Source: Enhygromyxa salina (GTDB lineage: Bacteria > Myxococcota_A > Polyangia > Nannocystales > Nannocystaceae). Taken from it: a DNA stretch of 45,489 nt. Numbering within the stretch: the first letter of the stretch is position 1; the number at the start of each line of letters is the position of its first letter. The position numbers and the translations under genes are program-made. This document shows positions 25,071 to 33,711 of the stretch, piece after piece. Under the pieces are notes generated by a model. It searched no databases and had not been told where the DNA came from. It was given only the letters and a program-made list of their open reading frames with translations. The stretch covers positions 1-45,489 of the forward strand of contig NZ_PVNL01000053.1 in assembly GCF_002994635.1 (NCBI RefSeq), given 5' to 3'.

Positions 25071-27894
25071 GATCCGCATTTACGAGCTCGCCAAAGAGCT
25101 CGGCACCGAGAACAAAGACCTCGTCAACGAGGTCCGCTCGCTCGGCATCGAGATTAAGGGTGTGATGAGCACGCTGACCAACGACGAGGCCGATCGGGTT
25201 CGTCGTCGGCAGCAGGGAGCCGGCGCTGCCCCGAGCACCGCTCCCGCTCCCGCTCCCGCTCCCGCCACGACCCCACCTGCTGGCGTCACCACCCGCCCGG
25301 GTGCTGGCCGCAGCAAGCCGGCGTCCAGCTCACCCGCCGCGGCCGAGGCCAGCTCGGCGCGACCGATCCGACGTCGGGCCAAGGGTCCACGCCCGGCGGT
25401 CAAGGAGCGCGAGAAAGAGCAGGAGCGCGAGCGCGAGGTCGAGGAGGCCCAGCGGGTCGCCGCGCCCGTCGCCGCCGCGCCACCGGTAGCTCGCCCACGC
25501 TTGACCGAGGTTCGCCGCAGCGAGCCCAGCCCAGCTGTCGCACCCGCTAGCGCTGCGCCCAGCGTCGAGTCGGCCAGCGAGCGACGCAGTCCGCCGGCCC
25601 AGCCGCCGGTCGAGGACAGCGACGCGGACTTCGACAGCGACGAGCCCAAGATCCCGCCGAAGGTCGGTGATCGGATCGAGCTGCCCAAGGGCACGCGCCG
25701 GTTCCGGACCGGGCTCGCGGCCAAGATCGAGCAGCAAGAGAAGGACGAAGAGATCCGCAAGGCGGAGGTCGTCGAAGACGAGCGGCGCGAGCAGGTCGAA
25801 GCCGAGCGTCGCGCCGTCGCCCAGGAGCAAGCCGCGGCTGCGGCCGAGGCCGCCAAGCCGTCGCGCAGCGACGAAGAAGATCGCCGGGTCGTCCGCAACG
25901 CCGACGGCGTGATCGTGGCCGCCGCGTCCAAGCGATCCGAGCCGAAGATCCTCGGCTTCATCTCACTGCCCTCGAGCCCCCGCCGCCAGCAGGTGATCAT
26001 CACCGAGGCCAACAAGGGCAAGACCGAGGGTCGCGCGACCGCCCGCAAGCGGCGCGAGGAGCGATCGCAGCAGCGGGGCCGTCGGCCGCGCTCGCGGGTC
26101 CGTCGCGATCGCGGCGGTCCCAAGCAAGTCTCGACCATCGAGATGAGCGACGCGAAGAAGCGCATCCGCGTCGACGAGGCCATCCAGATCTCCGACATGG
26201 CCCACCAGATGGGGGTCAAGGCGTCCAAGCTGATCCGCACCTTGTGGGGCATGGGCATGCGCAACGTGACGATCAACAACGCGGTCGATGTCGAGACCGC
26301 GGAGCTGGTCGCCGCCGAGTTCGGCTACACGATCGAGAACGTCTCGTTCCAAGAGGACGAGTTCATCGGCGACTACGAGGACGAGGACGAGAGCCCGCTG
26401 CGGGCCCCGGTCGTCACGATCATGGGTCACGTCGACCACGGCAAGACCACGCTGCTGGACTACATCCGCAAGGCCAAGGTCGCCGAGGGCGAGGCCGGCG
26501 GGATCACCCAGCACATCGGCGCCTATCGGGTCGAGACCGCCCAGGGTCCGGTCGTGTTCATCGACACGCCCGGCCACGAGGCGTTCAGCGCGATGCGATC
26601 GCGCGGCGCCGCGGTCACCGACATCGTCGCGCTGATCGTCGCCGCCGACGACGGCGTGATGCCGACCACCAAAGAAGCGATCGACCACGCCAAGGACGCC
26701 GACGTCCCGATCGTCGTCGTGATCAACAAGATCGACAAGCCCGACGCCAACGCCGGGCGCGTCGAGCAGATGCTCATGAAAGAGGGCCTCGTCGGCGAGA
26801 ACTACGGCGGCGAGACCACGATCGCGCACATCTCGGCCAAGACCGGCCAAGGTGTCGAGGAGCTGCTCGAGACCCTCGCGGTCCAGGCCGAGGTCCTCGA
26901 GCTGCGCGCGCCGATCGACGGCCCCGCGGCCGGCACCGTGATCGAGTCGCGGGTCGACAAGGGCCGCGGCACCGTGGCCACCGTGCTGGTCCAAGCCGGA
27001 GATCTGCGAAAGGGCGACATCGTGGTCGCCAACGAGTTCAGCGGCAAGGTCCGCGGCCTCTACACACCGGCGGGCAAGCGGGTCAAGAACGCGCTGCCGT
27101 CCACGCCGGTCGAGGTGCTCGGGCTCGACGGCGCGCCGCCAGCTGGCGAGCGCTTCTACGTGGTCGAGAGCGAGAAGGACGCCCGCCAGATCGTCTCGCA
27201 CCGCCGCGAGCAACGGCGCCGCAAAGAGAGCGTGCTCTCGGGCCCGTCGCTGCTCGAGCGGATCAAGAGCAAGAAGGTCCCGGTCCTCAAGATCGTGGTC
27301 AAGGCCGACGTCCAAGGCTCGGCCGAGGCCCTCAAGGAGACCCTCGAGGGGCTCTCGGTCGACAAGGTCCGCGTCGATGTCATCCACGCTGGCGTCGGCG
27401 GCATCAACGAAACCGACGTCAAGCTCGCGGCCGCGGCCGGCAACCCGCTGATCATCGGCTTCAATGTGAAGACCGTGGGCAAGGCCTCGCAGCTGGCCGA
27501 CCACGAGAAGATCCCAATCGAGACCTTCTCGGTCATCTACGAGGCGTCCGATCGGATCCGCGAGATGATGATCGATCTGCTCGAGCCCGAGTACCGCGAG
27601 GTGGCGCAGGGCGAGGCCGAGGTCCGGGCGCTGTTCCCGATCCCGCGCCTCGGTGTCGTCGCCGGTTGTCGCGTCATCAAGGGCAACGTCACCCGCAGCA
27701 GCCACGTCCGCGTGCGCCGCCAGGGCCGGGTGATCTACGAGGGCAAGATCGGCTCGCTGCGGGTGTTCAAGGACGACGTCAAAGAGGTCAAGGAAGGCCA
27801 GGAGTGCGGCATCGTCGTCGACGGCTTCGCCGAGGTCGAACCCGACGACATCCTCGAGGCCTTCGAACTCGAGACGATCCGCCCGGAGCTGTAG
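25063..27894 (+). CDS. infB: Translation initiation factor IF-2
   Basis: 943 residues from ATG 25063, with GGGAGG upstream. An N-terminal IF2N domain (1-50, IRIYELAKELG) is followed by a disordered Ala/Pro/Glu/Arg-rich linker of about 320 residues, a second IF2N domain (about 375-430, HQMGVKASKLIRTLWGMG) and the GTPase domain: GHVDHGKT (455-462), DTPGHEAF, NKID. The beta-barrel and C-terminal initiator-tRNA-binding domains complete it. It brings fMet-tRNA to the 30S subunit. rbfA follows after seven bases. Confidence 0.97.
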   Translation: MAKIRIYELAKELGTENKDLVNEVRSLGIEIKGVMSTLTNDEADRVRRRQQGAGAAPSTAPAPAPAPATTPPAGVTTRPGAGRSKPASSSPAAAEASSARPIRRRAKGPRPAVKEREKEQEREREVEEAQRVAAPVAAAPPVARPRLTEVRRSEPSPAVAPASAAPSVESASERRSPPAQPPVEDSDADFDSDEPKIPPKVGDRIELPKGTRRFRTGLAAKIEQQEKDEEIRKAEVVEDERREQVEAERRAVAQEQAAAAAEAAKPSRSDEEDRRVVRNADGVIVAAASKRSEPKILGFISLPSSPRRQQVIITEANKGKTEGRATARKRREERSQQRGRRPRSRVRRDRGGPKQVSTIEMSDAKKRIRVDEAIQISDMAHQMGVKASKLIRTLWGMGMRNVTINNAVDVETAELVAAEFGYTIENVSFQEDEFIGDYEDEDESPLRAPVVTIMGHVDHGKTTLLDYIRKAKVAEGEAGGITQHIGAYRVETAQGPVVFIDTPGHEAFSAMRSRGAAVTDIVALIVAADDGVMPTTKEAIDHAKDADVPIVVVINKIDKPDANAGRVEQMLMKEGLVGENYGGETTIAHISAKTGQGVEELLETLAVQAEVLELRAPIDGPAAGTVIESRVDKGRGTVATVLVQAGDLRKGDIVVANEFSGKVRGLYTPAGKRVKNALPSTPVEVLGLDGAPPAGERFYVVESEKDARQIVSHRREQRRRKESVLSGPSLLERIKSKKVPVLKIVVKADVQGSAEALKETLEGLSVDKVRVDVIHAGVGGINETDVKLAAAAGNPLIIGFNVKTVGKASQLADHEKIPIETFSVIYEASDRIREMMIDLLEPEYREVAQGEAEVRALFPIPRLGVVAGCRVIKGNVTRSSHVRVRRQGRVIYEGKIGSLRVFKDDVKEVKEGQECGIVVDGFAEVEPDDILEAFELETIRPEL

Positions 27895-27901
27895 GAACAG
27901 C

Positions 27902-28315
27902 ATGGCCAACCGGCGTCAGCAACGGGTCGAACAGCTCCTGCGTCGCGAGATCGCGCAGCTGCTCCTGCGGGGGGAGCTGCGCGACCCTCGGCTGTCGCCG
28001 GCCAGCGCGGTCTCGATCACGGGCGTCGACATCAGCGGCGATCTCTCGGTCGCGCGCATCTACGTCGACGTGCTCGCCGAGAGCCTGCGCAGCGCCGACG
28101 TGCTCGAGGCCCTCGCCAGCGGCGCCGGGCTGATCCGCCACAAGATCGGCGAGCGCCTGGTGATGCGGCGGGTCCCCGAGCTGCGCTTCGAGGCCGACGA
28201 GAGCATCGCCCGAGGTGCCCGCGTCGAGCGGATCTTGTCGGAGCTGCGCGACGCCGGGGCGCTCGAACCAGGCAGCGATGGTCCGGCGGCTGGCGACGCC
28301 CCCGAAGATGGCTAA
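27902..28315 (+). CDS. rbfA: Ribosome-binding factor A
   Basis: 137 residues. KH-like 30S assembly factor. Signature blocks: RVEQLLRREIAQLLLRGELRDPRL, VSITGVDISGDLSVARIYVDVL, and the C-terminal VPELRFEADESI. A short acidic tail is added. Its stop codon overlaps the truB start by eight bases (ATGGCTAA). Confidence 0.95.
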   Translation: MANRRQQRVEQLLRREIAQLLLRGELRDPRLSPASAVSITGVDISGDLSVARIYVDVLAESLRSADVLEALASGAGLIRHKIGERLVMRRVPELRFEADESIARGARVERILSELRDAGALEPGSDGPAAGDAPEDG

Positions 28316-29450
28316 TCGCAAGCGCCGGCGGTCGACCGAGTTCGGCATCTTGTTGATCGACAAGCCCCCTGGCCCGACCTCTTTCGATGTCGTGGGCTGG
28401 GTCCGCTGGGCGCTTCACGAGCGCACGGTCGGCCACTGTGGGACCCTGGATCCGCCCGCCAGCGGCCTGCTCGTGGTCTGCCTGGGCGAGGCGACCAAGC
28501 TGGTCGAGCACCTGACCAACGACGACAAGCGCTACCGGGCCCGGTTCGCGCTGGGCCGGTCGACGACCACCGCCGACGCCGAGGGCGAGACCCTGAGCGT
28601 CGCCGAGGTGCCACCGGGCGCCGAGGCCGAGGGCGCCGAGATCTTGCGCTCGCTCATCGGGGAGCTGCAGCTGCCGCCGCCGGACTTCTCGGCCGTCAAG
28701 CTCGACGGCAAGCGCGCCCACGAGCTGGCCCGGGCTGGCAAGCCGCTCGATCTGCCCGCGCGCTCGATGGCGATCCACTCGCTCGAGCTCCTCGGCCACG
28801 GCCGCGACCCGGACGGGGGCGCGTGGATCGACGTCGAGCTCGAGGTCGCCAAGGGCACCTACGTGCGCTCGCTCGCAGAGGAGGTCGGTCGCCAGCTGGA
28901 CGTCCCGGCCCACCTCGCCTCGCTGCGGCGGGTCGGTTCGGGCGACCTGCGAGTCGACGACCCTCGCGTCGTGACCGGGCTCGTGCCCGTGCACCTGCCC
29001 GAGATCGAGGGCCGCCCGCCCAAGTGGCGCGTCGAATTTCCGGCGGATCCAGCCGCTGCAGGGGCCAGCGTGACGCCAGGTCAGGACCCAGGGCAGGGCA
29101 GGGGCGACGCCGACGCCCAGCAGCGGGCCGAGGCCGGGGCGCGCCTGCGAGGCCACATGAGCAAGCCCTGGGACCGACTGCCGTTCCCGGTCAGCCTGCT
29201 CCCGGATGCGGGCGCTCACGAGGGCCTGATGACGCGCATGATCCAGGGCCAGCGCCTGGGGGCCTCGCCGAGCAACTGCGCGACCTTGCAGATCCCGGAC
29301 GGAGAGGGCCTGTGTGTCCTCGTCCACCAAGCCCGGGGGCTCATGATGCTCGTTCGGCGCGAGCACCACGACGGCGGGCCGCTCCGGCGCCTCGCCCCGA
29401 CTCGGGTCCTGCGCTTCGAGCCCGAGCCAGAGTCGAATCCAAGCCATTGA
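28308..29450 (+). CDS. truB: tRNA pseudouridine-55 synthase TruB
   Basis: 380 residues from ATG 28308, which overlaps rbfA. It makes pseudouridine 55 in the T-loop of tRNAs. GILLIDKPPGPTSFDVV and the catalytic box HCGTLDPPASGLLVV (Asp48) are clear, as is the later KGTYVRSLAEEVG. The protein exceeds the usual 300 residues: after residue 240 there is a long extra region (Gly/Ala/Gln-rich near 255-285, then a DRLPFPVSLLP-containing domain), so the C-terminus is unusual. A TTGACA overlaps its stop codon and may drive rpsO. Confidence 0.95.
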   Translation: MANRKRRRSTEFGILLIDKPPGPTSFDVVGWVRWALHERTVGHCGTLDPPASGLLVVCLGEATKLVEHLTNDDKRYRARFALGRSTTTADAEGETLSVAEVPPGAEAEGAEILRSLIGELQLPPPDFSAVKLDGKRAHELARAGKPLDLPARSMAIHSLELLGHGRDPDGGAWIDVELEVAKGTYVRSLAEEVGRQLDVPAHLASLRRVGSGDLRVDDPRVVTGLVPVHLPEIEGRPPKWRVEFPADPAAAGASVTPGQDPGQGRGDADAQQRAEAGARLRGHMSKPWDRLPFPVSLLPDAGAHEGLMTRMIQGQRLGASPSNCATLQIPDGEGLCVLVHQARGLMMLVRREHHDGGPLRRLAPTRVLRFEPEPESNPSH

Positions 29451-29475
29451 CAGCAGCCCCTCCGATCTGGATGCT
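29447..29475 (+). promoter_or_regulatory. Candidate internal promoter for rpsO-pnp
   Basis: TTGACA (29447-29452, perfect -35) with GATGCT (29470-29475) at a 17-base spacing; the -10 is weak. It lies over the truB stop codon. Confidence 0.3.
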
Positions 29476-29545
29476 GCGCACCTTCGAACGAACGAAAAGT
29501 CGAACGACCAGAACCGGGGTGGGTCCCCGGAGAAGAGAAACCACC

Positions 29546-29815
29546 ATGTCCCTTTCAGCCGATCGCAAGGCCGACATCATCGGCAAGTTCAAGCGGCACG
29601 ACGGCGATACTGCCTCCCCCGAGGTTCAGATCGCACTCCTGACCGAGCGGATCATCCACTTGACCGAGCACTTCCGCACCCACGACAAGGACCACCATGG
29701 TCGTCGGGGTCTGCTCAAGCTCGTCGGCCAGCGCCGACGCCTGCTCGACTACCTGCGCGCGCGTGGGTACGACCGCTACAAAGCTCTGATCGAGGAGCTC
29801 AACATCCGCAAGTAG
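29546..29815 (+). CDS. rpsO: 30S ribosomal protein S15
   Basis: 89 residues, exactly the family length. It binds the central domain of 16S rRNA. The sequence is typical throughout: GDTASPEVQIALLTERIIHLTEHF, DHHGRRGLLKLVGQRRRLLDYL. The start is ATG 29546 after an AGAAGAGA Shine-Dalgarno-like stretch. It is followed by pnp, the same order as in E. coli, with a stem-loop between them. Confidence 0.98.
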   Translation: MSLSADRKADIIGKFKRHDGDTASPEVQIALLTERIIHLTEHFRTHDKDHHGRRGLLKLVGQRRRLLDYLRARGYDRYKALIEELNIRK

Positions 29816-29843
29816 GTCCGCTGGACCGACCTCGAACGCGCTG

Positions 29844-29867
29844 CTCATCGAAACCCGTTTTGATGAG
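29844..29867 (+). terminator. Stem-loop between rpsO and pnp
   Basis: CTCATCGAAA (29844-29853), loop CCCG, TTTTGATGAG (29858-29867): ten pairs with one G-U. In E. coli the rpsO-pnp gap holds a terminator and an RNase III processing site where PNPase controls its own message; this stem occupies the same place. No U-tract follows, so processing is as likely as termination. Confidence 0.5.
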
Positions 29868-29886
29868 TGGCGCGCCGGTGTGTGGC

Positions 29887-29916
29887 GGATCCGATCGGAT
29901 CCGGGTCTTGGACCCG
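29887..29916. repeat. Perfect 16-bp palindrome and adjacent stem before pnp
   Basis: GGATCCGATCGGATCC (29887-29902) is a perfect palindrome. It is followed directly by CGGGTC-TTG-GACCCG (29902-29916). Both lie in the pnp leader (218 bases between rpsO and pnp), so the leader RNA is strongly structured. Confidence 0.6.
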
Positions 29917-30033
29917 ACACCCAGCATCGTCCCCGAGGTCGAGCGTGCGCTCGTACCTGCTCGCCGTGGCCAGGTCACGCCCGCTCAGCGGCGCCAATTT
30001 TTTTGATCTGCCTCGGCGAGGGGAGCGAATGCA

Positions 30034-32136
30034 ATGGAAGTCATACGTGAAATAGCGAAGGTCGGCGACAAAGAGATCATCTTCGAGACCGGCAAGATCG
30101 CCAAGCAAGCCAACTCGGTGGTTCTGACCCTCGGCGAGACCGTGGTCCTGGTCGCGGTGACCATGAGCCGCGAGCCCAAGAACCTGCCCTTCATGCCGCT
30201 GACCGTCGAATTCCGCGACGCCAACGCGGCCGCCGGCAAGATCCCGGGCGGCTACTTCAAGCGTGAAGGTCGGCCGACCGAAAAAGAGATCCTCACCTGC
30301 CGGCTCAGCGATCGCCCGATCCGCCCGCTGTTCCCCAAGTCGTACCGCTACGACACCCAGGTGATCGGCAACGTACTCAGCAACGACCTGCAAAACGAGC
30401 CTGACGTGCTCGCCATGACGGGCGCCTCGGCCGGCCTGATGCTCAGCCCCGCGCCGTGGGCCGGGCCGGTCGCCGGGATCCGCGTCGCGCGGGTTGGCGG
30501 CAAGCTGATCGCGTTCCCGACCTTCGACGAGATCGAGGCCTCGGACCTGACCGTGATCGTGTCGTGCACCCGCGACGAGATCGTGATGGTCGAAGCCGGC
30601 GCCAAGCAGGTCAGCGAGGCCGAGATGATCGACGCGCTGATGTTCGCCAAGGACCAGTCGCTGCCGCTCATCGAGGCCCAGGAGCGGCTTCAAAAGCGCG
30701 CGGGCAAGCCCAAGATCGAGTGGAAGGATCCCGAGATCGATCAGGTGTTCCGCGACATGGTCATGGATCGCGCGCGCGGGGACATGACCTCGGCGCTCGA
30801 GATCCTCGGCAAGCACGATCGCCACGGCGCGATCGCGGCGGTCACCGCCAAGGTCACCGCCGAGCTGGGCGACGCCGCGAGCGGCCGCGAAGACGAGGTC
30901 TCGGCCGCGATCGGCAAGCTCGAGAAGCTGCTGGTTCGCAAGTCCACGATCGCCGGTCGCCGCGTCGACGGACGCAAGACCACCGACATCCGGCCGATCT
31001 ACATCGAGGTCCACCCGCTCACCCGCCCGCACGGGTCGGTGCTGTTCCAGCGCGGCGAGACCCAGGCGATCACCACGACCACGCTCGGCACCGAGCGCGA
31101 CGCCCAGCGGCTCGACACGATCCGCGGCGACGTCAACAACACCTTCTTGCTGCACTACAATTTCCCGCCCTACTGCGTGGGCGAGGCTCGGCCCATGCGT
31201 GGCACCTCGCGCCGCGAGATCGGCCACGGGGCCCTGGCTCACCGGGCGCTCGAGGGCGTGCTGCCCGACAGCGAGACCTTCCCGTACACGATCCGGATCG
31301 TCTCGGACACGACCGAGTCCAACGGATCGAGCTCGATGGCGGCCGTGTGCGGCGGCTGTTTGAGCATGATGGACGCGGGCGTGCCGATCACCGCGCCGGT
31401 CGCTGGCATCGCCATGGGCCTGATCCAAGAGGGCGACCAGTTCGCCGTCCTGTCCGACATCCTCGGCGACGAGGATCACCTCGGCGACATGGACTTCAAG
31501 TGCTGTGGGACCAAAGACGGGATCACGGCGCTGCAGATGGACATGAAGATCCACGGCCTGCCCCGCGAGGTGCTCGAGCAGGCGCTCGAGCAGGCTCGCG
31601 TCGGCCGCCTGTACATCCTCGACAAGATGCTCGAGCAGCTCGCCGAGCCGCGCGCCGACATCAGCCAGTACGCGCCGCGCGTCGAGACCGTGTGGGTCAA
31701 GATCGACAAGATCCGCTCGATCATCGGCCCCGGAGGCAAGGTCATCCGCGGGATCACCGAGCAGACCGGCGTGGTCATCAACATCAACGATGACGGTCGC
31801 GTGACCCTGGCGTCCGCCGACCTCAACGCGATCGGCCGGGCCAAGGCGATCATCGAGGGCCTGACCTTCGAGGCCGAGCCGGGCCAGTACTACAACGGCG
31901 TGGTCAAGCGGATCGTCGACTTCGGCGCGTTCGTGGAGATCATGCCCGGGACCGACGGGCTCGTGCACATCTCCGAGCTCGAGAACCGGCGGATCGAGAA
32001 CGTCACCGACGTGCTGTCCGAGGGCGATGACTGCATCGTCAAGGTCGTCAACATCGATGACACTGGCCGAATCCGGTTGAGCCGGAAGCAGGCGTTCGGG
32101 GTCGACCCGGACGAAGTCCTCAACCTGCGGGGCTAA
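30034..32136 (+). CDS. pnp: Polyribonucleotide nucleotidyltransferase (PNPase)
   Basis: 700 residues. 3'-5' phosphorolytic exoribonuclease of RNA decay. Two RNase PH domains (first about 5-220; second about 315-540 with VSDTTESNGSSSMAAVCGG and the catalytic Asp region DILGDEDHLGDMDFK), then a KH domain (IRSIIGPGGKVIRGITEQTG) and an S1 domain (GVVKRIVDFGAFVEIMPG). GAGGGGAG sits ten bases before ATG 30034. The stop overlaps the dut start (TAATG). The structured leader suggests autoregulation as in E. coli. Confidence 0.98.
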   Translation: MEVIREIAKVGDKEIIFETGKIAKQANSVVLTLGETVVLVAVTMSREPKNLPFMPLTVEFRDANAAAGKIPGGYFKREGRPTEKEILTCRLSDRPIRPLFPKSYRYDTQVIGNVLSNDLQNEPDVLAMTGASAGLMLSPAPWAGPVAGIRVARVGGKLIAFPTFDEIEASDLTVIVSCTRDEIVMVEAGAKQVSEAEMIDALMFAKDQSLPLIEAQERLQKRAGKPKIEWKDPEIDQVFRDMVMDRARGDMTSALEILGKHDRHGAIAAVTAKVTAELGDAASGREDEVSAAIGKLEKLLVRKSTIAGRRVDGRKTTDIRPIYIEVHPLTRPHGSVLFQRGETQAITTTTLGTERDAQRLDTIRGDVNNTFLLHYNFPPYCVGEARPMRGTSRREIGHGALAHRALEGVLPDSETFPYTIRIVSDTTESNGSSSMAAVCGGCLSMMDAGVPITAPVAGIAMGLIQEGDQFAVLSDILGDEDHLGDMDFKCCGTKDGITALQMDMKIHGLPREVLEQALEQARVGRLYILDKMLEQLAEPRADISQYAPRVETVWVKIDKIRSIIGPGGKVIRGITEQTGVVININDDGRVTLASADLNAIGRAKAIIEGLTFEAEPGQYYNGVVKRIVDFGAFVEIMPGTDGLVHISELENRRIENVTDVLSEGDDCIVKVVNIDDTGRIRLSRKQAFGVDPDEVLNLRG

Positions 32137-32615
32137 TGTCCAGCGCGGGGGAGCAGCGCGAGCACGTCCACCCACCGCTGCAGCTGCGCCGCCTCGACGC
32201 GCGCGCGGTGCTGCCTCGGCGGATGACCGCGCTCGCGGCAGGTCTCGATATCGCCGCCTGCCTGCCCGAGGGTGCCCCCCTCGAGCTGGCTGTCGGCGCC
32301 CGCGCGCTGGTTCCGACCGGCTGGGCGCTGGCGATCGCGCCCGGTTATGAGGGCCAAGTTCGTCCGCGATCGGGGCTGGCGCTGCGTCATGGGCTGACCG
32401 TGCTCAACGCACCCGGGACGATCGACGCCGACTACCGCGGCGAGCTGCGCGTGCTGCTGGTCAACCTGGGTACCGCGCCGATCCGCATCGAGCACGGCAC
32501 CCGCGTGGCCCAGCTGGTCGTCGCGCCGATCGCCACGGTCGAGGTCGTCGAGGTCGAGCAGCTGCCGCCGAATTCCAAGCGCGGCGCCGGCGGCTTCGGC
32601 AGCACTGGATCCTGA
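32136..32615 (+). CDS. dut: Deoxyuridine 5'-triphosphate nucleotidohydrolase
   Basis: 159 residues. Hydrolyses dUTP to dUMP, keeping uracil out of DNA and feeding thymidylate synthesis. All five trimeric-dUTPase motifs are visible: AAGLDI, PRSGLALRHG, NAPGTIDADYRGEL, RVAQLVVAP and the C-terminal RGAGGFGSTG that closes the active site. It shares one base with the pnp stop, so it is translated from the same message. Confidence 0.96.
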   Translation: MSSAGEQREHVHPPLQLRRLDARAVLPRRMTALAAGLDIAACLPEGAPLELAVGARALVPTGWALAIAPGYEGQVRPRSGLALRHGLTVLNAPGTIDADYRGELRVLLVNLGTAPIRIEHGTRVAQLVVAPIATVEVVEVEQLPPNSKRGAGGFGSTGS

Positions 32616-32715
32616 TCGAAGTCGGACCGCTGCGGAGCTGTCTGCGGGGTCATCGACGCCGTGGGATCACCCGACGCCGCGGGTTTCGACGCTGGGCCGG
32701 TCCGGTAATTTGGGC

Positions 32716-32721
32716 TAGGTT
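32716..32721 (+). promoter_or_regulatory. Candidate -10 box for leaderless purC message
   Basis: TAGGTT ends eight bases before the purC ATG (32730). No Shine-Dalgarno lies between them. The -35 is not obvious. Confidence 0.4.
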
Positions 32722-32729
32722 CCGCAGCG

Positions 32730-33701
32730 ATGACGGTGTCACGCGAGACCCTCGCCCGCGCGATCGCCGAGGACCTGGTCCTCGACGAGCTCCCCGCTAG
32801 CTTCGACGTCCTCGGTCAGCGCTACAGCGGCAAGGTTCGCGAGAACTTCACCCGCGCTGGCGAGCGGCTGATCATCGTCAGCGATCGGGTCAGCGCGTTC
32901 GACTGCGTGCTCGGGACCATCCCATTCAAGGGCCAGGTGCTCAACCAGCTCGCCGCGTACTGGTTCGAGATCACCGGCGACCTGTTTCCCAACCACCTGA
33001 TCTCGATCCCCGACGCGCAGGCCGTGCGCGCGGTCGAGTGCGAGCCGTTCATGGTCGAGATGGTCGTGCGCGGGTACCTGACCGGATCGAGCTCGACCAG
33101 CATCTGGCGCGCCTACGACCGCGGCGATCGAACCTTCTGCGGGCACCAGCTCGCCGACGGCATGGTCCGGCACCAGCGACTGCCCGCCAACATCGTCACC
33201 CCCACGACCAAGGCGGCCAAGGGCGAGCACGACGAGAACCGCAGCAAGGCCCAGCTGGTCGCGGATGGCGTGATCAGCATGGAGCTGTTCGATCGGCTCG
33301 AGCAGCAGTGCCTGAGCCTGTTCGCCCACGGCCAGCGGCTCGCCGCCGAGCGCGGGTTGATCCTGGTCGACACCAAGTACGAGCTCGGTCGCCGACCCGA
33401 CGGCGAGATCGTCTTGATCGACGAGATCCACACCCCCGACAGCTCACGCTACTGGTACGCCGACGGCTACGACGACGCGATGGCGGCCGGGCAGGATCCG
33501 CGCGCGCTCGACAAAGAGTACGTCCGGACCTGGCTGGTCTCGCAGGGGTTCACGGGTGACGGCCAGCCCCCCGCGCTGCCCGATGAGGTCCGGATCGAGG
33601 CCGCCGCCCGCTACATCGAGACTTACGAGCGCATGACCGGCCGAACCTTCGAGCCCGACATGGCGCCGCCCGTCGAGCGTCTCACCGCGAAGTTGCTGTA
33701 G
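32730..33701 (+). CDS. purC: Phosphoribosylaminoimidazole-succinocarboxamide synthase
   Basis: 323 residues. Joins aspartate to CAIR in purine synthesis using ATP. Characteristic segments: YSGKVRENF, IIVSDRVSAFDCVLGTIPFKG (ATP site), EMVVRGYLTGSSSTSIW (SAICAR synthetase signature), LVDTKYELGR and LIDEIHTPDSSRYW. The length fits the longer, about 300-residue form. purF follows after ten bases, another purine-pathway step, so they form a small pur operon. Confidence 0.97.
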   Translation: MTVSRETLARAIAEDLVLDELPASFDVLGQRYSGKVRENFTRAGERLIIVSDRVSAFDCVLGTIPFKGQVLNQLAAYWFEITGDLFPNHLISIPDAQAVRAVECEPFMVEMVVRGYLTGSSSTSIWRAYDRGDRTFCGHQLADGMVRHQRLPANIVTPTTKAAKGEHDENRSKAQLVADGVISMELFDRLEQQCLSLFAHGQRLAAERGLILVDTKYELGRRPDGEIVLIDEIHTPDSSRYWYADGYDDAMAAGQDPRALDKEYVRTWLVSQGFTGDGQPPALPDEVRIEAAARYIETYERMTGRTFEPDMAPPVERLTAKLL

Positions 33702-33711
33702 GACTACCCGC

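Noticed and set aside
25963..27909. 648-codon minus-strand frame opposite infB
   Set aside because: Antisense of a clear IF-2; no domain recognisable.
29845..32175. 776-codon minus-strand frame opposite pnp
   Set aside because: Antisense of a clear PNPase; produced by codon bias.
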